Positions 11,831-24,050 are shown, numbered from the stretch's first letter. The stretch is DNA of 64,000 bases from Epiperipatus broadwayi (GCA_028023455.1 JAQFVV010013375.1:64001-128000), one strand, 5' to 3'. Numbers and translations are program-made. The notes: generated by a model from the letters alone, not told the origin.

Positions 11831-12020
11831 GAAATGTGCATCTTGGGCATCATACAATTTTTTCACATGTTTTTAGTTATATGTTTATGATTAGAGATCC
11901 TCTACAAGCTGTTAAAAACAGATAGAAGACATTCCCTACCTTTCATGACAGTGGTGTAGTAAAAATTACACTACAGAAATATTATTCAATCTAATGAATG
12001 ACTAATAAAAATTATTAATA
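11815..12020 (+). repeat. Hammerhead repeat, subfamily D, 5'-truncated
   Basis: The copy begins at the second half of the ribozyme (GAGAAATGTGCATCTTGGG, from about 11829). It continues through the family's 3' part: the motif GTTTATGATTAGAGATCCTC, then AGTGGTGTAGTAAAAATTAC and ACTACAGAAATATTATTCA. The CTGATGA box is absent. It abuts the end of the RTE fossil, so it may have inserted there. Confidence 0.7.
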
Positions 12021-12535
12021 TGGATAAAGAAAATTGGGTTAAACTTTAAGATAGTGTACTGAATAGATCATGTTTTTAGGTAATGATAATGATTATCTTT
12101 ATTATGAATTATAATGATAAATGTTTTTTATTGTGATTCTATCTGGGTTTATTATTAAATTATAAATAAATGTCTATATTATTATTAATAATTTATTACT
12201 AATAAAATTTACTTAATGATGTATATATAGGTTTGATTCAAGAAACTGCAAATAATGTTTTGTTCTCACAAAAAAAATAATTTGTTTTTAAAAATAAAAA
12301 CAAGCTTTAGTGCAGCTTTTATTTACGAAATAGCCAGAAGCTAAATCAATTATCCATTTAATTATTATTATTTTTTATAAAATTGTTTAATAAAGAAGCA
12401 ATAGAAAAAATAGGGGAAATAGAAAAAATAATCCAGATCTCACAAGTACTAAATAACGATTAGGATAAACCTGAATCGTCATATCTGAATGTAATCTTTA
12501 GTATCTATAGATTATACCTCTTAAATTGAAATTTA
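12020..12535. other. AT-rich unannotated DNA
   Basis: No gene or clear repeat; TAT-rich microsatellite-like text at 12175-12215. It may include older LINE sequence upstream of the fragment at 12540. Confidence 0.4.
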
Positions 12536-12539
12536 TATT

Positions 12540-12720
12540 GTTGAAATGATAATATATAGACAGTTTGAATCTTAAACTGGATCTCAACACCTTGTAAAAA
12601 TATTTAAAAAAAACTTAGAAAAAGATGGCTGAGTGAAATAAAGGAAATTTGCTGGAGTGATGGGGAGAAGAGGCTATAAATCAAATAAACTTAGAAAGAC
12701 TTTCATCCTATAGTAGATCG
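12540..12720 (+). pseudogene. RTE-like LINE C-terminal fragment
   Basis: In the plus strand the frame around 12612-12650 reads KKRWLSEIKEICW after a degraded LKLDLNTL segment. This resembles the basic KRRW-DDIKKIAG block at the C terminus of BovB/RTE-type proteins. It is short and interrupted. It may belong to the same decayed element as the fragment at 11.1-11.8 kb, or to a separate copy. Confidence 0.45.
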
Positions 12721-12919
12721 ATAAAAATAAAGTCGACGATTTACTTTCTCTATTCTAACAATCCTTTCTATATATATAATAAAAAAAACCTACAAATATT
12801 TTTTTTTAAATATATATCTACTTTGTTATTTCCTTCTATTTGTTTTGTTTACTTTTTCTTAATAGTTCATTAACTCATCATCAGAAAATCCATTTGTACA
12901 TAAGGGCAACTATTGTCAA

Positions 12920-12991
12920 GCGTTGGTGGCCGAGTGGTTAGCACGGCTGCCTTACAAGCAATTGTACCGGGTTCGCTTTCCGGCCGACGCT
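12920..12991 (+). repeat. tRNA-derived SINE (head intact)
   Basis: This 72-base unit has a tRNA-like layout. The acceptor strands GCGTTGG and CCGACGC pair with one wobble, the D-arm is GCCGAGTGGTTAGCACGGC, and the T-arm is CCGGGTTCGCTTTCCGG. A and B box promoters are therefore recognisable. The anticodon stem pairs poorly. If loop CTTACAA is used, the anticodon would be TAC. The unit is followed by TTTGACATAAGAAAAAAAAC, a short tail shared with two other copies at 20.2 and 49.7 kb, which argues for a SINE rather than a working tRNA gene. Confidence 0.7.
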
Positions 12992-12999
12992 TTGACATA

Positions 13000-13500
13000 A
13001 GAAAAAAAACTAGACAAAAAAAAAATTGAAAAACAAAAGTTCAATATAAGATTTGCAATAACTATATAAATTAACAAAAATATATTCCCATACGCATGAT
13101 AATCATTTAGACTGTTTATTTGACATCATATGATATACCTCCCCCCCCCCCCCGAAAAACTTCCAAAACATTATCTAATTGTAATTCTCCATTTTATTAA
13201 CTTTTCAATTATATCCTCCCAATGAAAATAATCAATACTACATCTTTTTAGAGTATCTTGAAATAATTTTGAGAATGTAAATGGTGTCTATCATTTCGAT
13301 AAAAAATTTAAGCTCACGTTCCGCTAAAACATTCTATTATGAAGTACGTTCCTTATTTCATATACATAATCCAATTAAAATGGATTTTTACGTAATAGTA
13401 ATTTAACAATGTCATGTTAAAGCAAGATGAAAAATATATCAGTCACTTACCTTTGCTTATCCTCAAAATCTTAAAGATAAATTAATAAAATATCATAGAA
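13000..13500. other. AT-rich DNA with a C14 tract
   Basis: The stretch holds A-rich SINE tail sequence, then a run of about 14 C at 13140-13153 in an otherwise AT-rich setting. No gene is visible. Confidence 0.5.
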
Positions 13501-13760
13501 AAACTTGTACAGATTCCAACCAGAAGTTAGATTTACTCCTGATTTTATTAAATCCATCAATTCTGCCATTATGTAACCATAGATTTGACAATCATTAATT
13601 ATGTGATTCATGGTTTGTTTATCCACATCTACATAAATCAATGACTGTGAAATTCCATTTATAATGAGTGCAATAACCTTAGGTTCTTCTGAATGTGTTA
13701 TTGAAATTTGTTATTAGCAATAACAACACTTGTTCGTCATCCGATGGTAATTTGTATTTG
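13500..13760 (-). pseudogene. LINE C-terminal fragment with cysteine-rich tail
   Basis: On the minus strand the frame reads DKQTMNHIINDCQIYGYI (about 13630-13575). This matches the Q-T-x-x-H-I-x-x-x-C-P motif near the end of many non-LTR retrotransposon proteins of the jockey/CR1 type. The flanking frame upstream (KLPSDDEQV) is open but divergent. The wording differs from the RTE fossil just upstream, so it probably belongs to a different element. Confidence 0.5.
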
Positions 13761-14009
13761 CTTGTTGATTTCTTAACTAAATTTATTTGAGCATTTCAAT
13801 GATTAGAGCCACATTATAAACTTAATCAGCTCTTTACAGCATTAAGATACAAATTTAATAAAATATACAATTTTAATACCCCTAAATATTTTTGTTCTTG
13901 AAAAATAAAGATTAACTTCATATTTTAGCATCAGTATCACCAACAAATATTTTCAACCACTTTAAGGTAAAGGTCTCTTTTAATTCAATTTCTCCAATAT
14001 CTATCTTTT

Positions 14010-15200
14010 TTTAACATATCACCAGCAAATTTCCCTATTTTATTACATCCATTTCATATATAACTTCTGTAAATTCCATACATCTTTACAATTCAATTTA
14101 AAATTCAGTTGTCCATCTGTTGTCAGACCATTTCCCATTGAACTTCTTATTTTTTCAATGATATCAGTGATCCTATTAGCTTTCTCATCTATATATTTCA
14201 CTTTCTATTCCTTCTTAATAATGGCAAAATACATTCTGCCATAACTCTGTATTGTAATTCGATTAAATGTCTTATGTAGTACAATGGTACAATAAACTTT
14301 GAAACATGAAGGTTTGTGAATTGCTGCCCCCATCTGTCATTTCCAGTGCTTGAACTTGATATATTTTTTTCTTTCTATTAAATGATCAGTGCTCATTTCC
14401 ATTTCTATTTTTTAAATATCTTCCTTTTCAACACATAAACAAACTTCTTTTTAATATTATGTTATTTTTACTAAATATATATATATCTAAAAATATATAT
14501 TCAAAGTTTACTTCTTTAATTAATTTAATCCATTATGTTTTGATTTATATTAATAATTGGACCAAGATATTTATTCACTACTATCACCACCACCCCCCCC
14601 AGATAATACTGAATATTACCTTAATAATTTCTATATTTATCTTTAGTCCTATTTTCTTGCATTCATATGATAGCTTTTTAATATTTCCTACAACTCTGAA
14701 GCATTATTTGCAAAAATAACTAAATCAATCATAAAATCTAAATAATTTCCATTTATTTTATTTCCTCCACATATCATTTTACCTTTACCGCCTTTAAAAC
14801 TAGTATAACGTATTTTAGAAAGATAAAAATCATTCTGTTACGCTTTCTAAAGTTAACCTTTGTATTACCATGTAGTCTAATCACTATGATGCATGTTAAT
14901 AAACATTTTTTGGAATCTGACAATTATCATGACATTTTAACGATTTAATTACTGAAGAAATGCTGATAGATATTTTTTTATAATTTAACAATATCCTGTT
15001 TTTTTATCATGATGTTTCAAAATTTAATTACAGCAGAAATACTTAGAGTCAAATGCCTTTGGATAATCTAATATGCAGAATGGTAACTCATGTTCATTAG
15101 TGCTTTCTATAATTTCTCTTTTTATTCATCTGTGATCAAACTGTGCTATAATTTATCTTTACATTCAGTTAGATTTTTTTAATTGATTTGAATCCAATGA
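14010..15200 (-). pseudogene. BovB/RTE-like LINE reverse transcriptase fossil
   Basis: Minus-strand frames show, in order: ILDYPKAFDS at about 15085-15045, the RT motif with the first catalytic aspartate; LDFMIDLVIFANNASEL at about 14755-14700, a decayed FADD box; GLKINIEIIKVIF at about 14655-14615; a segment resembling the YG-E-TW block near 14270-14220; and DIIEKIRSS near 14165-14135. The order and the phrases ANNASEL and GLKINIE are typical of BovB/RTE-type elements. Many stops and frameshifts are present. The plus-strand frame at 14459-14719 is only its shadow. Confidence 0.75.
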
Positions 15201-15229
15201 TTTCTATAGAATTAATTCCTAATGATTAT

Positions 15230-16770
15230 AATAAATATTCCATCCAACTCAAATATCAATATTCTTCCAATAATTTGTTATATACTTATCATTTAGATTA
15301 ATGCTTCATAAGATATGGGTTGCAACCTCATATCAAATTTGACAACAATAAAGAGTTTCTTAATATGTCAAAAATTAATTCAAAATCAAATGTGCAATAA
15401 ATTAAGTGTTGAATCATGTGACTTCAATACAACCTTAGTTCTAAATATGAAACAAGCACATGTTGCACTGATTGTGCCATTAGGATACATAACTCTAATG
15501 AACACTGCCAGAAAGATGTAAACTCAGATTCAATACTTTTGTATGTTATGACTTGTAGTGCTTTTACTATATACCCAAAGTTTTCTGCTCTTACAGAAAC
15601 ATAATAGTTTAATTACAAAAAATAAACCTTTTTAATTTCCTATCATCAATCTCCTGCGTGTAAGTATTAAATTAGTATATCATTGGGATTGCATTGTTTT
15701 AGAATAATTAGATTTTAAAAATTGTTAACGACCTTTATAGAAATATGTGTTTAACTGCAGCAAGTAAAAACAAAATTCTTTAATAATATTTTTCCATCAT
15801 TAACACTATATATGTATATAAATACAATCACCAACTTTTTTAATTAAGAACACAAAATTAATTTCATAAACTAAAGTTAGTATTTATTGAGAAATTTTTA
15901 GTGGTATTTATATTTTAGGACAATTTTTTTTTTTTTCAGATATTGTTAAGTGTTTAAATTTAGACAGAAGAGGTAAAAATACTGATGACAATGTGACAGA
16001 ATCATCATTATAAGTCTTTAATACATTTGCATTGATAAAAAAAAAAAAAAAAAAGTATGTGAAGTTCATTTGCAAAATGCTAACAAAATAATATTGTCAT
16101 GATAAATTATGAAATTCTGTTCTAAAATTTAAAATTGTGTTTATAATTATCAAAATATCAAATAAATTCCACACTATTATGTTTAGCAAACCATTACCAA
16201 TCATGGATTCCTTTTTATTGTTATGATGAATTTCTTTAATTTGTATCTTTTTTTTTTTTTTTTAAAAAAAAACAACATATTTGACTAAAATTAAAATATA
16301 ATCATGTATACTTTTGTTTTTAAATAATTATTGTATATATATTTTAAATCCATCATAAGTGTTTTATCCACTTGTAAAAAATAGATTATTTTATTTTAAA
16401 CTTTCAATATATAGCTGAGCATGCTTTCAGCATAGTCATTCAAATTCATAGCACTCAAAATAATATTTTGTAAAAATAATCAAATATTTAAATAAAATAC
16501 AGAAAAGATGCAATTTTTCTGCTGATTGTAAATGATAAAAGAATAAAACTGTGAAATTATTCTCACAACTGATCTCTATCATTCAGAGCCCTTGTAAGTG
16601 GTGTTTGAATCTTTTGGTTTATTTTAGCTATAAACTTCTGACCTCTTCAGATTTTTTTTTTAAAACTGATAAATCAATATAATTTCTGCCATCAAAATGA
16701 ATGCAAAATTGGCTAAATAGCATCACAAGTGGCAGCAAGAGATTAAAGAAAAGCTGAAAGCCAAACAGTA
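15230..16770. other. AT-rich unannotated DNA
   Basis: The plus-strand frame at 15315-15521 has no recognisable domain. Long A and T runs occur at 16037-16053 and 16247-16270. A short segment near 16560-16620 could be the start of the hAT fossil that follows, but I cannot support that. Confidence 0.4.
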
Positions 16771-16779
16771 CCATCTCTA

Positions 16780-18290
16780 AACAAAAACCTCCAATGAATT
16801 AATGGGAAAGTTTAAACACTAACCATGCAGCATACTGCAATAAACCAAAGGATTATTTTGAATCAATTTTCAAATAAAGAAAAAAATATTTTGCAAAATT
16901 TGTTATTGCTAACAAAAAATATTTACTTCCACCTTATGAAACTTCTTATTTAATTTTGAAAAATTAAAGATCTATGTGAATGGAAAAGATCTCACCTTGC
17001 TGCTATCAAAATGTCAGAAATAGTTCAAGTTAAAAATTGTGTGTATGAAATTTATAAAATTGCTATTATTTACAAAATAATTTTTGAAATTACTAATGAC
17101 TAATTCCAACAGTTTATTATTATGCTCAAAGGCAGCCCAAAATTTGCAATTCATTTAGAAAAAAGAACTGATATTTTTAACATGACACAGATGTTACTTT
17201 ATGTAAGATATGTTTATGAAGAAAGCATATACGAGAAAGTATTGTCTTGCTGCCTTTTGAAAGGACACGTGAGAGAAAAAGATATACATCTTAAAATCAA
17301 TTATTTTTTTATAAATAAAAATTTATAGTAGAAAAATGTGTTAGTCTCTGAACAATACAGTGTGATGGGCAAGAATGTTGAATTTGCAGCAAAAATTAAA
17401 ATAGCAAAAAAATTAACATATCCATTTTACTCACTGCAGGAGGTACTCATAACCAAAAAAAAATCACCAGAGTTAGAAGTAGCACTTCCCAATACTATCA
17501 AAATCATTAAGTTTATTTAAAGCTTTGTCCTTAAGAGTAGTATGTTTTCAAACCTTTTGGACTGATTACAAAAGCTTAGTTCTATCTGCAGAGCTAAGAT
17601 GAATTTCAAGAGGGTAAAATTTAAATAGATGAATTTAAAAAGATGAAATTGTTATATTTTTGAGTGAGTAGAATTACAATTTGTTAATTTTTTTTAATGA
17701 TTTACAGATTTAAATCTGTTGTTTATCAGATATTTTAAAAAACTCAATGCTTTAAAAAAAAAAAAAAATTGCAACATAGTCATGTTAAAAGATAAAATTG
17801 ACAGTTCTATTAAAACTGTTAACACATAGAAGAATGGGATAAAAAATGGTCTTTAGAAAAAGGGTTTATACAGTTACAGATGATTTTATAATTGTAAATA
17901 ACATTGGCAAAAATTTTAATTGTAAAAATTATAACAATTATTGGAAATGCCTAGAGACAGTTTCACGATTTCCCTTCAAATTTTGATTGATCATAAAGTA
18001 GACAAATAAAAATAAAAATATCAGTGATCTGTCATTAAAAGTTCAAAAATTTACTGAATTATCAAGTGACACAGTTTTAAAATTTGAAATTCTTAAAAAA
18101 TTGTTAAATAAATTTTGGTTGGCATTGGATGGAATTTCCAACAATTTCTAAAATGGCCCTAAATATATTTTGTATTACATATTGATGTGACATTCTCAGC
18201 ATTGACAATTATAAAATGAAATATCCAACTAATTCTAAAAAACATTGAAGATACTCTATATCCTTCAGTATCAAGCCAAGATTTAATTCT
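16780..18290 (+). pseudogene. hAT transposase fossil (ZBED5/SCAND3-like)
   Basis: Broken plus-strand frames follow a hAT transposase almost from end to end. They show LNTNHAAYCNKPKDYFES after the expected BED-finger position (about 16810-16865) and LLPPYETSYLI near 16925. Next comes SPKFAIHLEKRTDIFNMTQM then LLYVRYVYEES (about 17132-17230), which holds the region with the first catalytic acid. It continues with the segment from SLQEVLITKKKSPELEVAL to IIKFI (17435-17517), and FPTISKMALNIF then YKMKYPTNSKK near 18130-18230, the C-terminal dimerisation region. Stops and shifts abound, so it is inactive. The family is the transposase domesticated in vertebrates as ZBED5 and related genes. No CAG-type terminal repeats were found around it. 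It is not obviously the partner of the small hAT element at 9.1 kb. Confidence 0.82.
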
Positions 18291-18299
18291 TTATATAAA

Positions 18300-19320
18300 T
18301 ATAAACAGATGTATCCATCTCATTAGTATGCAAATTATATGTTGCAAGGTGAAGTTTAACAATAGAAGGCAATGCATTGATATGAACAACATATCATTCC
18401 CATGATATATATGCACACATACAAAAAGCGTGTAATAGTGAATTGATTAACACATTCACCTTGGAGTTCAAATTAACATGCCATTTAAAATTTTTAGAGA
18501 TAATTGTGGATTTCCCATCAGACTTTAAGATTTTTTTTCAGATGATCTGTTTATAAATCAACTATCTAGCTATACAAATATTACAGACAGTAGGGGAAAT
18601 ACAAAAAACTGTAATTTAAAGATGATTATCCTAACAAGTAATGTCTTCTCTGACTATTCTTTTAGGAGAAATACTAACAAAAATCTAATACACACACAAG
18701 AGCCATAATTTCAAATGCTTATCAAACAATTTTAAAAGGATTAAAATTTTTAAAAAGCAATTATTTACTAAATTATAATTCTCTTGTGAATAGAAACACA
18801 TTATGCACTCATATATATATACACACAGCTATAAAATAAAGTCATTTGCAAGTTCTAAGGTTATTTATCATTTTTACATAATTTTCTAAATAACCAGTAT
18901 ACTAAATAATTTATATAACATTAAATCTTTAACAAATGATAATAATCAAAACTCACAAATTTATTCACTAAATTTTAATTTTCCTTCCCATTTTTCTTAT
19001 TTTGAAATGCAGCATTTAAAATTTGAATAAACATTTTAATTACTATTATTATCATTCATGGAATAAAAGTTCATTCACTGTAAAGAATTAATCATTGCAC
19101 CGGTGCGAAAGTTATACTAGTTCTTAGATAAATTAAATATTTTCTAAAGTTGGATAAATCTGCTTTTTATTATATAAGTTAAACTCTTTAATTTACTGTC
19201 ATCTATTTTTTATCCTGTTTCCACATAATTGATTTAAAAACTTTTCAAATATCAAGCAATGCAAACCAATCAGTCACTCTTTCCTCCACATTATCCAACC
19301 AATCACAGCTCACGTTATTA
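18300..19320. other. AT-rich DNA
   Basis: Nothing supportable. A TA/CA microsatellite lies near 18812-18828, and the palindrome CACCGGTG at 19099-19106 is an isolated GC-rich spot. If the exon at 19.3-19.7 kb is real, this stretch is the downstream intron of that minus-strand gene. Confidence 0.4.
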
Positions 19321-19325
19321 CTTAC

Positions 19326-19700
19326 TATTAATAATTGATGGCTTCAAGCTAATTCTCTTCCATTCTGGTTCCTTATTTTCTTCACTTATTATTATTGATT
19401 GGGTTTTTGAACTGAAACGCCGGCGTTCCTTTACTATTTTTTTCCAAGCAGGCTCATCAGAACTATTTTGATTTTCAGAGATAGCATTTATCCTATCATT
19501 AATAGTAATGCCTGAAAATTGTATCCCATCAACAACGCGTTGGTATTCCAGTTCCGAAATAGAGTGGTCTGAAGGATGAAGCTGGTCTTTGTTACACAGG
19601 TGATTTGTGGGAATGAGAGTTGAAAAACTGGTTGAAATTGTGTCGGAAGATCTCAGTTGAGAATTTTGCACACAAATTCCACTGGAAGGAAATTTTTCTA
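19326..19700 (-). CDS. Candidate internal coding exon, unknown protein
   Basis: This is the best host-gene candidate. On the minus strand a T-rich tract and TTTTAG acceptor end at 19701, followed by an open frame of 375 bases up to a perfect GTAAGT donor at 19325-19320. The exon starts and ends in the same phase (one base of a split codon at the end, two at the start), so it can be skipped or joined without shifting. Its GC content is clearly above the surroundings. The encoded 124 residues are polar and low in structure. They carry two related motifs, DEPAWKKIVKERRRF and KEPEWKRISLKPS, near the C-terminal end. The motif vaguely recalls W-containing repeats of actin-capping regulators, but I do not recognise the protein. 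No neighbouring exon was found. Confidence 0.6.
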
Positions 19701-19704
19701 CTAA

Positions 19705-20150
19705 AATAAAAAAAAAAAAAAATTAATATTAATGTAAAGTTATTAAGTAATATTAATGGTGTATTATACAAATAAAGTATTGGTCAATATAAAGACATTA
19801 ATGCTATAATATTAAAATTTCCCTCCTTCTTTCAATATAACTCCACCTCTTTATATGTATACATACTTTTAAAAAATTGTAAATAACGCTTGCTGTTAAA
19901 TTCAAATATAGGATTGCAGACAGCGGAAAAGAGGACATGATAATGACTTAAAATACGTTTTGACCAATCACGCCTTTTCACTTCTTTCTCTCTATATATA
20001 AAGAGATAACTTTTATACATGGTAAAAAGAGGGGGGTCTTTTCAAATTCTGTATTCTCTATCAAATGGGCATAACTACTTTTTTTAAAAGATGGAATTTT
20101 TTATTTCGGCCACTTTTTTTTAATAATTTTTTTTTTTTTTAATATGTCAA
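19705..20150. other. AT-rich DNA upstream of candidate exon
   Basis: It begins with the polypyrimidine tract of the acceptor (minus strand). The minus-strand frame at 19832-20020 lacks splice-site support and recognisable motifs. A CCAAT-like GACCAATCACG near 19960 followed by TATATATAAAGAG near 19993 resembles a plus-strand promoter arrangement by chance or otherwise. Confidence 0.35.
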
Positions 20151-20152
20151 AT

Positions 20153-20222
20153 GCGTTGATCGGGAAGCGAACCCGGGCCAGCTGCTTGGAAGGCAGTTAT
20201 GCTTTTCCTAACTCCATACCCA
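20153..20222 (-). repeat. tRNA-derived SINE, degraded copy
   Basis: Read on the minus strand, the unit runs from a decayed D-arm to the T-arm CCGGGTTCGCTTCCCG and AACGCATTTGACATATTAAAA. The T-arm and the GACAT-A-rich tail match the copies at 12.9 and 49.7 kb. The D-arm and acceptor have decayed, so it is not a working tRNA. Confidence 0.65.
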
Positions 20223-20224
20223 CA

Positions 20225-22020
20225 TTTTATCACTTTCAAATATTTATAATTTGAATCTAAAATTCAATACAATTGTCCATAAAATATTTAGGATCTCTTT
20301 ATTATTATTATTTCTTTATCCAAAAAAACACAAACTTTTTAAGTCATCTTATCTAATGCAATTAAATGTTAAGACTCCCTCCCCCCCCCCCAATTATTAT
20401 CAATTTAGTTTACTTGTAAAAGAATTTTTAAATAGACCCTTGGAGAGCAGACCTCCAACATCTTTTAGTGAATATACCAAACAATACTCATTAAATTAGT
20501 TAAATGCCAAGTAATGACGATTTAAGTTTTTCCTTTCTTGTTTTATACTCTAATTAACAATACTAGATAGTTGTTAACTATCATTTTTCTATTCTTGTGT
20601 TCCCTGTAACTTACATATATACAAATGTTTTGAACATTTAACCAAGAAAAGATAATACAATTTTAATTATTGTATAGGCTCATCTTTTGCTTTCTGACTG
20701 TTAATGAAGCATGAGCAACAAATTATAGCAATAATAAAAACTGTATTATCTTTTTTTAGTTAAATATTCAAAATGCTTGTATGTATAAATTATTTAATAT
20801 CAATAAGTTGGTGAGTAGATAAGTTTGCAATGAACTGAAGTACTTGGGAAAAACAATCTAAACTTGTTTATAACCACAGAAATTTCCAAGATTAATCTAA
20901 ATAATCAATATTAAATCAAAAATATAACAGATGAATATGTTAACTATATTTGCTATATGTTTGTATGAATACATTTGAGTTATGTATGTATTATATTATG
21001 AATTATGTAGGTATTATATTCATCAAATTACAACTGAGAAACATCTGTTAATATAACAAATTATCTAGATTTTTATTTTAACTCATTTTAATCAAACTTT
21101 TTTAATGACATAAATTCAGCTAAGAACTATTGTTGTAAATTAAATATACTGTACTAATGTGAAATTGTGTTCATAATTTGCTGATATGATAAAAATTACC
21201 AGAATCTTCATATTGATTATTTCATTCTCTATAACTAAATTTACTTATGATTATGATGCTACTATTATTGAAAGACTCTAGTAAAACATTCACATGCATG
21301 TCATAAAATTAGCACATTTTTCATTTATGTTCATGACTTGAGGTTCAAATCTGGATCAAGTTTGAAAGTGTTGTCAGGTAACTGAGGATTTTACTGTTAA
21401 GTTTAGTAATTTTCTATCAAGTTGTTGGCTCATAACCATTCCATATGACATCTCATTATGAATCAGAAAATGAATACAAACTATTATAAACTAGAGGGAA
21501 AAACTCAACCCCAGAAATTGACCTAATTGGTTTCATCTTCATTATTTCTCTTAATTTAGCATTTATTTCATATAAATATTTCAATTTTAGGTTTTATTTT
21601 TATACTTATTAATTTTTCTATGCTTCTTAAGCATTATTAATATTATGTGTGTCTGTAAATTAAAAAAAATATTGCACCATATACAATTTTAAACATTCTT
21701 CTTTGGGAATTCCACTTTTAAAATTTGGTTTGTTTCATAGAACTTAGATATTGCAAGTGATTATCATTTGTTCAATGACCTTAATAACTCACTGAACAGA
21801 AAATTTAACAAGTTGAAGCATATACCATAAAATTTTGTAAGTTAAAAATAAATTATTTAATTCATCAAGAAATTAAATTATCCATTCATACCTTCTGTGT
21901 TTTCAGTATAATGGTAGGCTGAAGAATTCAAGAGTAAAAAAATCCTGAATTGAAGCTTAATTTGTCACAACTATACACAAATGTAACACAACCTCTTAAG
22001 TAATTGTCATTTGATTATAT
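20225..22020. other. AT-rich DNA with weak SINE trace
   Basis: A run of about 11 C lies at 20381-20391. Near 21337-21360 GACTTGAGGTTCAAATCTGG resembles a tRNA B box and is shared with 29.9 kb, suggesting an old SINE. Otherwise nothing is recognised. The frame at 20251-20499 is chance. Confidence 0.4.
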
Positions 22021-22024
22021 ATAT

Positions 22025-22205
22025 ATATATATTATAACCTCCATGGCAGAGTTTATTTGCATGGTTTTTTAGTTAATGTACATGTATTTTTTTGTTACGT
22101 CTTCTAAAATGTATAAAAGTCATCTGTATAAAATAAATTATGAAGAAATTTAAAATAATAGTTATAAAAATTAAAAATTTATTCCAATTTTTTATTCTAA
22201 AATAA
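22025..22205. repeat. Dispersed repeat E, copy 1
   Basis: This stretch, from ACCTCCATGGCAGAGTTTAT through AAATGTATAAAAGTCATC to the AAAATTAAAAATTTATT segment, is closely repeated in the same orientation at about 26985-27165. Function is unknown and it has no coding capacity. In both places a foldback family A copy lies nearby, so the two may be parts of one larger composite. Confidence 0.75.
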
Positions 22206-22578
22206 AATTGACTATTGAAAAAACAAAGTTGCTATGCAAACCAGTTGGGAAAAAAACCTCTGATATCAACTGCTTTTCAAATAAAAGAGAGGGAAAAAAC
22301 ACTTCTTCATTGTATGGCTTATAAAATGAAAGACAAAAAAGAAATTAATGATTATTTAAGTAGATATAATGCAGTATCAGGGATAACAGCTTCAGAGTGT
22401 GTCATCCTGAAATTTCCATTAATGTAGTTTATTATGGAACTATAAATAAAAATTGTCTTTGAAATAATCAATAATGATTCTATTACTAGTAATTGCTTGC
22501 AGACATTTAAAATATGTGACACTTGGCATAAGGAAATTTGCCCTCCAATTAGTTGCCAAATGAAATTACTTTTCAATG

Positions 22579-22848
22579 AACAATTTCAAAACAAAGCAAA
22601 ACTCTCCATATAGTAGTGCCATCTTGTGCTAACAAGAGCAATCAATGGATGCCAGAAGGCTTGTGCATAAAATCCCTATCTAGTGCCTACTCATCCAATA
22701 TCCCCAGACTAGTTTCTGGCTTGTGGCCTTCATCAGTAGGCACTAGATAGTGATTTTATGCACAAGCCTTCTGGCATCCATTAATTGCTCTTGTTAGCAC
22801 AAGATGGCACTACTATATGGAGAGTTTTGCTTAGTTTTGAATTGTTTA
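22579..22848. repeat. Foldback family A, complete copy
   Basis: The arms 22579-22690 and 22736-22848 are near-perfect reverse complements. Landmarks are GCAAAACTCTCCATATAGTA, CAATGGATGCCAGAAGGCTT and the inner CTATCTAGTGCCTAC. The 45-base centre contains CCCCAGACTAGTTTCTGGCT and GGCCTTCATCAGT. It is non-coding. Related copies lie at 25.7-26.5 kb, 26.6-26.8 kb and, decayed, at 5.9 and 54.9 kb. It is probably a non-autonomous DNA transposon. Confidence 0.88.
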
Positions 22849-22859
22849 ATAACAATTAT

Positions 22860-24050
22860 GTGCTAGTATGAGATAGTGATCATGTGATACTTTTCAATGA
22901 CTGGATTTATAAATTTGTGCAATTTTGATGTCCTCAATCATAGAAGAAAACTTAATGGGAATAAATTACAAAAGAAACTTCATAAAAACAAACCACAAAA
23001 AATTAAAAATATTAAATGAGGATTCTTGTGACCATATGTCTCAATTCAAAATTCTTCGCATGTTAAAGAAAAGTGAACTCAGTAGAACATAAATAGATAA
23101 CTAAATAAATTTAGTATAAACTCTTTATGAATCATTATAAATAAAAACGATTTGTCCATCATGTGTGCTCTCCATACAAATATTTAGATGTAAATATGAT
23201 TTGGTATAGGGTTCATAATTAAAATTAAAGTTATTATTAATAATTTTTGTTGCTTGTTCATTTCTCATCGGAATTCCAAGTAGAATATTTTATTTTATCT
23301 TTTAATAATATTATTAATGTGGAGAAGATAACAGTCAGGAAACATGCTGGATCTGCATAAAGCCTTATCTTTTAGGTGGCCCAGTCTGGTCATTATCTGT
23401 GACTATTATAAATTAATTAATTGAAAATAAAAATTGTATCGTCACTCCACTACATATGTGGTCAACTGTTAGATATTCATAATTTACCTAGACTAAATTA
23501 ATTTGTGAATATAGCTTCTTTTTTTTTTATTTATTATATTTTCTGATCAATTACCATTGTCAGTAGCGTATTTGCTCTTATAATTAAGATTACCATAACA
23601 TTTGGGGGCCAGTTTGGGATATTCTGGATCAAAACAAACAGAGATAAACCCAATTCTATTTTAAAACCCATTTTTATTAGCATTCAACAAAAAAAAAAAA
23701 TAGCCATTGGAATATACTTGGTTAGATGAAAAATATGAGAATTTATTTTTGTTGTAAAAAAAATCAATAAATAAATTTGTAATTGACTTTAAACAGTGAT
23801 AGTATAAAAATATGTTGGTAGAGATAATAGTAGCCAATAAATAAAGCAAAGCATTGAAAATAAAATATAGTGCAGTGATAGAAAGGTTATATGATGAAAA
23901 TAATGGTTGGCATTCTAAGTGTTAAATAAGTAAAGGAAGAAACAAATTATTAAAGTTTAGATATATTTTTTAAATTATTATAGAAAATTTATCTGCTAAT
24001 TTTATTATAATTTTTTATATATGTTTATCCAAGATAAAGTTTGGGGAAAT
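22860..24050. other. AT-rich DNA, with a short repeat shared with 28.0 kb
   Basis: At 22893-22950 the sequence around TTCAATGACTGGATTTATAA is repeated at about 28032-28085. The rest has T runs and no recognisable motif. The minus-strand frame at 23661-23849 is low complexity. Confidence 0.5.

Noticed and set aside
12920-12991. Functional tRNA-Val(TAC) gene
   Set aside because: The acceptor, D and T arms fold, but the anticodon stem pairs poorly and two further copies share the same tail, which fits a SINE.
14459-14719. 86-codon plus-strand open frame
   Set aside because: It lies on the opposite strand of the BovB/RTE-like fossil and is low-complexity hydrophobic sequence, so it is a shadow.
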